Positions 21,425 through 26,642 of a stretch of 26,642 nucleotides of DNA are shown here, one piece after another (the first letter of the stretch is position 1; each line of letters starts with the position of its first letter). Both the position numbers and the translations under genes were made by a program. The notes below the pieces were generated by a model. It searched no databases. It had not been told where the DNA came from and saw only the letters and a program-made list of their open reading frames with translations. Source of the DNA: Azolla pinnata (taxonomy: Eukaryota; Streptophyta; Polypodiopsida; Salviniales; Salviniaceae); assembly GCA_037176905.1 (NCBI GenBank), contig JBBBWG010004714.1:2714-29355 (forward strand), given 5' to 3'.

Positions 21425-21589
21425 GGAGCGGATCACATCGGCATGACGACATTTCAGAATACGAATCGAGTCTAGACACTTAACGTTTTCTGCGGTTCTA
21501 TAGTCCTATCATAGTTATTGAAGAGAACGCCAGAAAGGCCATGGCACACTACATACAGGGACAAATTATATAGAAATATCAATTAAATT

Positions 21590-22060
21590 ATACATATATA
21601 AATAATATTGTACATATGTATGTATATATATATAGAGAGAGAGAGAGCAAATCTAGTTCAATTGTTAGAATATATGGAAATGATGTTAGAATGCTTGTAT
21701 GTATGTATGTATGTATGCATGCATGTATGTATGTTTGTGTGTTGGCCAGTCGGTCGGGCTATTATACATGCATGCATGTATGTATGTCGATCGCCTAGTA
21801 TATATGCATGCATGCATGCATGCATGTAAGTAGGTAGGTAAGGCAGGTGGGGTAGGTATGTTTATGGGTAAGTATATGTATGATGCATGTGCTTATGTTT
21901 GTCGATCAGTCAATCAACATGTCTGTCCGTATGTATGTATGTACGTATGCATGCATATGTGCATGTGTGTGTATGTATGTATGTGTATGTGCATGTGTGT
22001 GTATGCATGTATTTATGTATGTGTGTGTGCATGATGCATAAAGATATGCATATACGACAT
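21590..22060. repeat. ATGT/CATG tetranucleotide repeat field
   Basis: Blocks of (TATG)n and (CATG)n with short TATATA and GAGA runs near the left end. CATGCATGCATG runs, as at 21805-21826, are self-complementary. The frames across it (Met-Tyr-Val-Cys runs) are artefacts of the repeat. Confidence 0.9.
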
Positions 22061-22134
22061 GCGAACACATGCGAAGTCTGTCTGTCTGTCGTTTGTCGGG
22101 CACATCTTTTGGGGGTTGGGAAGAAGGAATAAAC

Positions 22135-22235
22135 AAAGAAAGAAAGAAAGAAAGGAATGAGAGGAATGAAGGAATGGTTGATGGTGATCGGATCGGATCG
22201 GATCGGATCGGATCGAGTCAGAGTCGAGTCGGGTC
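22135..22235. repeat. GAAA and GGATC microsatellites
   Basis: (GAAA)n at about 22135-22153, then (GGATC)n, about six copies, at 22188-22214, then GAGTC/GGGTC variants. No gene. Confidence 0.9.
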
Positions 22236-22379
22236 GGGATTGGGATATCGAATCAGGTCTCTCTGATTCGGATCGACTGACTCTGACTTAGCTATGGTTA
22301 GGACTCTTTCTCTGTGCCATGAGATTTCTCTGATTCCTTTGTAGAGCCAGAAGGCAAGAAATGTGTTTTGCGAAAGAAG

Positions 22380-22412
22380 CAGAGAGAGAGAGAGAGAGAC
22401 AGAGAGACAGAG
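22380..22412. repeat. GA microsatellite
   Basis: (AG)n, ten or so units, with CAGAGAGACAGAG at its right end. Confidence 0.9.
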
Positions 22413-22501
22413 GCCTTTCAGAGGGTGATAGTTAGTTTGCTCATACGAACCGAGCCTTAATCGATTCGAAACCAAGAAGGGGATGAATCGATCGGCTTCT
22501 C

Positions 22502-22541
22502 CAGTCTGGTGCTCGACCGAATGCGATCAGGCACCAGACTG
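22502..22541. repeat. Perfect 11-bp inverted repeat, 18-nt loop
   Basis: CAGTCTGGTGC at 22502-22512 pairs with GCACCAGACTG at 22531-22541. Directly to its right, GCCCAGATT occurs twice. A TATATAAAT-like run sits at about 22570. The stem is too short for a typical microRNA precursor. Confidence 0.8.
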
Positions 22542-22699
22542 CCCAGATTGCCCAGATTGCTCGGATGCTTTATATAAATCGTGGCATCGATCCCGCCGCT
22601 TTTCTGCTGCTCGTCTGTGCGCCCGGAAGCAAGCCGCGAAATCGCAGAAAAAACAGTAGCAGCAGTAACTGGGCCGAAACGGATAAGGATTCTTCTTCG

Positions 22700-23090
22700 C
22701 AATGTATGTATGTATGTATGTATGTATGTATGCGCACGTGCGTTTATATGTATGTATGTTTGTTTGTCAATCGATCGATTGTATGCACGCATATGCAGAT
22801 GCATATCATGTATGTATGTATGGCTATGCATGTATGTGTCCATGTATCTTTGCTTGATTGCTTGATTGTATGCATGAATGCATGCATATGCAAGCAAGTA
22901 AGTAAGTAAGTAAGCAAGCAAGTATGTATGTATGTATGTATGTATGTGAATCGATCGATTGTATGCATGACTTCATGCATATGTATGTGCATATGTACGC
23001 ATGTTTGTCGATCGATCGATCGACCGTATGCATGAATGCTTGCATATGTATACGTATACGTATATGTATGCATGCATGCATGCATCAATA
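22700..23090. repeat. GTAT repeat field with a longer-period ATCGATCGAT unit
   Basis: (GTAT)n and (AAGT)n blocks are interleaved with four copies of a longer element: TGT(G/T)(A/T)(A/C)TCGATCGATTGTATGCATGA...TTCATGCATATG, or a variant. The copies are near 22765, 22852, 22945 and 23008. The element is rich in palindromes (ATCGATCGAT, ATGCAT, CATATG). Open frames on both strands reflect the repeat only. Confidence 0.85.
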
Positions 23091-23129
23091 TGGGCATGTG
23101 GGTGCGTATAGTGCGCATCTGTACGTAGA

Positions 23130-23970
23130 CTAGGAACAGTATTATAACGCATGTCTCTGTCTCTTTCGACAAATGCAGAAGTATTTGGATCGGTAACCCG
23201 AGCTACAACTGGCAAGGTTCAATCTCTGCTCTCTTCCTCTCAGTTTGGCAGTATTCGACAGTATTGTTTAGCTCTTTTCTTGTCGGTGGTTAAGCTCTTT
23301 ACCTGCTTTATTCTGGCTTGGGTTCGATCTGGGCTCTCTACCCAGATCTGCACTGGGTTTTGCCCGACCCCGATCTGATCCGGAGTTCTATCAGACCCAA
23401 GTCTTTGGGCTCTGTTCAGACCCTTTGATCTCTTTGGTTCTCCGATCCGACACTACGATTCGAACCGAACCGAATCGACGTTCGAAATTCGTCGACTGTT
23501 TCGATCATCGTCTGCTCTGCTCTGCTCTTTTTATACTTACGCTAGCATCACCAAGAGCCTCATGATCGTCGCTCTAGAATCCATGTCTGAGTTCCAAACA
23601 TGCATTTTTTTTTTTTTGCTTGGGACATCGACCAATCAAACCCTCGCAAATTCGTCGCCGACATACATACTTGCATTTTACTCGATTCGCCTACAGTATG
23701 ATGTCGGTAATCTTCATATGGTTTCCATTTCGGTTGGGATTCGAGAGAATCTTTACTGTGCCTTTTGTTAGTTGGTCTCTCTGTCTCTCTTGCTTGCCTA
23801 CCGCAAAGGATTAGACCCCCCACCCCAAGGGCATCTTTGAGGAATTAAGGAAAACATGTAAGAAAAAGAGCAATACAATTCTCATGCATCCATAAAGATT
23901 TGAATCATGGCCAAATAATTGATTGTTGATTCATTAAATGGAATAAATCAAAGCTTTAGTAGAGTAGATG
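23130..23970. other. No gene recognised
   Basis: Mixed-composition DNA with a C/T-rich part (23210-23470), a poly-T run at about 23606-23618, and no recognisable protein, RNA gene or splice pattern. Several short frames of 62-87 codons are unrelated to any family I know. Confidence 0.4.
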
Positions 23971-23982
23971 GACACAAATAGT

Positions 23983-24200
23983 TGTTAAATAGAGTGAGTT
24001 GTGTGGATGAAAATGCAAATAAATGATTAAAAATAGAGTGGATGAAAATGGAAAATAAACAATTAAAAAGAGTAGATCATGGATGGAAATGTGGAAATAA
24101 ACATTTGAATAGAGTGTGAAAGTGGGAATAAAGAGTTGGATAGAGTACATAAATCCCTTAAAAATGGTAATAAATACTTGAATAGAGTGATGGAAATGGA
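23983..24200. repeat. Degenerate 40-bp AT-rich tandem array
   Basis: About six diverged copies of AATAGAGTG followed by GATGGAAATG and GGAATAAA. Anchors lie near 23987, 24030, 24068, 24109, 24138 and 24180. Non-coding. Confidence 0.75.
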
Positions 24201-24320
24201 AATCAAAGGGTAAATAATGTATATAAATCCATGGATTCAGTGGAAATAAATATTAAATAGATTTGAGGCAACAATAAATTCGCAAGCAAGCATTTGCTCA
24301 ATGATAAATTCCCATTTGGT

Positions 24321-24862
24321 GATCCAGTTACAATGATTTTGTATGCAATTCTGAACCAGATTTCCGTTTTCTTAAAAAATGACTTTACATGTGATTCTTA
24401 ATCGGATTTAATAATCCAATTAAAACAACTTCATGCGTAATTCTTAATCCGATTATAATAATCCAATTACAGCGACTTTAAATACAATTCTTAATCAGGT
24501 TTGATATAATCCAATTTAAAATGACATTGTGTGTAATTCTTAATCAGATTCAATAATACAGTTAAAATGGCTTTATATGTAAGTCTGAATCAGACTTAAA
24601 CTTAAAATTACTTTATGTGTAATTCTTAATCAGATTTAACAACTACAACGACTTTATATGTAATTCTTAATCAAGCTTAATAAATCCAGTTAAAATGACC
24701 TTGTATGCAATTCTTAATCAGATTTAATAATCCACTTAAAATGATTTTATATGTAATTCTTAATCAAGCTTAATAAATCCAGTTAAAATGACCTTATATG
24801 TGATTCTTAATCAGATTTAATAATCCACTGAAAATGACTGTATATGTAATTCTTAAACAGAT
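24321..24862. repeat. 46-bp AT-rich tandem array
   Basis: About eleven to twelve copies. The anchor TAATTCTTAATCAGATT, or a variant, recurs roughly every 40-50 bp between 24350 and 24850. The rest of the unit is of the type TAATAATCCAGTTAAAATGA followed by CTTTATATG. The last copy runs into AGATCTCCGTTTGAATTTGG. A partly similar sequence, ATTTGGATTCAGATATAAAT followed by CTGATCAAGAA, recurs at about 25091. Non-coding. Confidence 0.85.
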
Positions 24863-25320
24863 CTCCGTTTGAATTTGGATGCAAATCTGATCAAGAAGTG
24901 CATAGCAGTCATTTCAATTGGATTGCTAAATTTGGATTTTTATTTATCATGGAGCAAATGGAGGGGTTCAATTAAAAATTCCATATGCCCATGCATTGAT
25001 CAGATTGTTGTTAAGAGCAACTACCAAATGCCAAATTCAATCAATTGAATACCAAAATCTAGCTAGATTCCATTTTCCATTTGCTTGCGTATTTGGATTC
25101 AGATATAAATCTGATCAAGAATGACATAGAAGTGATGTTAAAGGGATTGCCAATGTGCATTTAGTTTGAATTTTCATATAACCAAGAACCATCCTTGAGG
25201 CAAAATGGGAGCTGGAGCAAATTCAATCGATTGAATCTACCAGGATCCAGATTCCTCTGCGATTCTTTGCAGAGCAACAGAGGATACAGAGATGGAGGGG
25301 GGAGAAATCAGAAAGGAAGG
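24863..25320. other. No gene recognised
   Basis: AT-rich sequence with two related segments (CTGATCAAGAA near 24887 and 25112; TCAATCGATTGAAT-like pieces near 25039 and 25225). No reading frame or RNA gene supported. Confidence 0.4.
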
Positions 25321-25327
25321 AAATGAA

Positions 25328-25329
25328 AA

Positions 25330-25376
<47 letters not shown>
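25328..25376. repeat. GA microsatellite
   Basis: (GA)n, about 20 units, abutting the first module of the palindrome-headed array. Confidence 0.95.
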
Positions 25377-25378
<2 letters not shown>

Positions 25379-26300
25379 CCCATGGAAGCATTTGCTTCTT
25401 TTCCCTGAGCAGCTAGAGCCCACGATGGAAAAAGTCTGGAAGAAATGGATGAGAAAAAAGGAAACCAGAAAGCAGCAGAAAAAACAGACAGGGAGAGGGA
25501 GAGAAGTCAGAAAGGAAAGAGGAGAGCTCCCATGGGAGCTTTTCCCTCCTCTCTGCGTGCATAGACACAGCCCATGAGGAAGAAAGTCCGAAAGGGAGAA
25601 GGTCCAGAAAGCTCCCATGGAAGCTTGGCTTCCTTTTGATTGTTCAAAATGTTTCCTTTTGGTTTTCCAGACATTTTCATCATGGGTATGCGCAGGAGAG
25701 AAGGGAGAGAGAAGCCAGAAAGCAAAAAGTCCGAAGGGAGAAGGTCCAGAAAGCTCCCATGGAAGCTTGGCTTCCCTTTGATTGTTCCAATGTTTTTCTT
25801 TTGATTGTTCAAGTGTTTTCAAATGTTTTCTTCTTTTGATTGTTCAAATGTTCTCTTTTGATTCTCCAGACATGTTCACCATGGGTATATGTAGAGGAGA
25901 AGGGAGAGCAATCAGAAAGAGAAGGGGGAGAGAGAGAGCAGAGCTCCCATGGGAGCTTTTCCTCCTTCTTGCCTGCATCCACACAGAGGAAGCCTGAAGG
26001 GAGAAAAGCCCAGCAAAAGCTTCCATGGAACCTTGGCTTGCTTTGATTTGTTCAAATGTTTTGCTTTTGATTTCCAGACAATTTCATCATGGGTAGAAAT
26101 CCGAAAGAAAAGGGGGAGAGAGAGGGAGCTCCCATGGGAGCTTGTTCCTCCCTTTCTTTTTTCCTGCATAGAAACAGCCCATGAGGAAGAAATTTCTGAA
26201 GGGAGAAAGCCCAGCAAAAGCTTCCATGGAAGCTTGGCTTTTCCCTTTCTCCTGCACATACATACCCACGATGAGAAAAAGTCTGCAGAAAAAGATCAGA
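25375..26300. repeat. Array of modules headed by AGCTYCCATGGRAGCT palindromes
   Basis: Eight modules of 75-190 bp each begin with a palindrome of the form AGCT(C/T)CCATGG(G/A)AGCT. They lie at 25375, 25525 (perfect, 16 bp), 25610, 25752, 25942 (perfect), 26017, 26127 (perfect) and 26218 (perfect 18-bp AAGCTTCCATGGAAGCTT). Two module types recur. One carries TGCATAG.ACACAGCCCATGA then GGAAGAAA...GGGAGAAGG; the other carries TTTGATTGTTCAAATG then TTTTGATTTTCCAGACA and TTTCATCATGGGTA. The sequence between them is GA-rich. Many overlapping frames (Lys/Arg/Glu/Ser-rich) cross the array on both strands; none persists as a family protein. Confidence 0.9.
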
Positions 26301-26596
26301 AGAAATCGTTTGAATCATCAAGGGAAGGGATGCTTGTTTGGCTGGATTTCACCATCGACAGATCCACGGATCCACCAATCCATCCATCCATCCATCAATC
26401 AATCAAATCGAAAGCTTTTCCCCACGCCTCTGTTTCTCTCTCTTTGGTTTTTGCTGGCGTTTGTTGTTGTGAGTGTTTTCTTCTTTTTGTACAAATGAAC
26501 AGAGAGCGCACCTGCTTTTGCTTCCTGCTCCTGTTCATCTTCCATTTCTGGCTTCTTTTCTGTGACCTTTCTTCTCTTTTTTCCCCTGTTTCTCAG

Positions 26597-26642
26597 AGAG
26601 GGAATCAGCCGCAAGAATGCTGTTGATGTTGATGATGATGAT
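26597..26642 (+). other. Possible splice acceptor and exon start at the right edge
   Basis: A pyrimidine-rich stretch (26560-26594) ends in TTTCTCAG, the best acceptor-like site in this part of the window. The sequence after it stays open in at least one frame to the window edge and would encode GISRKNAVDV followed by an Asp run from GAT repeats. Too short to identify. An upstream exon was not found. Confidence 0.25.

Noticed and set aside
21608..23172. Many Met/Tyr/Val/Cys- or His/Thr-rich frames on both strands
   Set aside because: Direct products of (ATGT)n and (CATG)n repeats, open on both strands at once.
25223..26626. Frames of up to 225 codons across the palindrome-headed array
   Set aside because: They shift identity between modules, overlap in several frames on both strands, and match no family I know. 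Composition is that of GA-rich repeats.

Overview
This window reads as nuclear DNA of a land plant. Three things support this: an ARA6-type Rab5 GTPase (a plant-specific Rab class), a DUF4408/DUF761 protein (a plant-only architecture), and two interstitial stretches of the plant telomere repeat CCCTAAA. Genes have many introns with GT...AG borders, and the intergenic DNA is unusually full of tandem repeats. I cannot name the species. No bacterial, phage or organellar gene set is present.

Layout, left to right. 1-1800: no gene recognised; a telomere-like tract (778-826) and three tandem arrays lead up to a gene. 1884-3203 (+): an intronless DUF4408/DUF761 gene with an in-frame 33-bp minisatellite. 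3204-4530: intergenic, with small repeats, a possible snRNA-type upstream element and one unplaced exon-like stretch. 4771-12824 (-): a complete 17-exon gene for the dihydrolipoamide acetyltransferase (E2) subunit of the mitochondrial pyruvate dehydrogenase complex, 504 residues, reconstructed with consistent splice phases throughout. 12825-16969: the head-to-head intergenic region, holding a CT-rich 41-bp minisatellite next to the E2 start, a CT microsatellite, an 80-bp array of about 14 copies and a long GAA tract. 16970-20057 (+): an 8-exon ARA6/RABF1 gene whose penultimate coding exon lacks 4 nt near its 3' end, so the conserved C-terminal helix is out of frame. Intron 1 carries a decayed Ty1/copia RNase H remnant. 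20058-26642: no gene I can support; repeat fields of several kinds (tetranucleotide, 40-bp and 46-bp AT-rich, and an array of palindrome-headed modules), with a possible splice acceptor and exon start at the right edge.

The three genes have unrelated jobs: a membrane-anchored protein of unknown function, acetyl-CoA synthesis in mitochondria, and endosomal trafficking. I see no operon-like or pathway link. I found no convincing new biological system. The observations most worth checking are the ARA6 frameshift, the coding minisatellite with a perfect palindrome in each unit, the palindrome-headed array at 25.4-26.2 kb, and the E2F-like motifs repeated upstream of E2.
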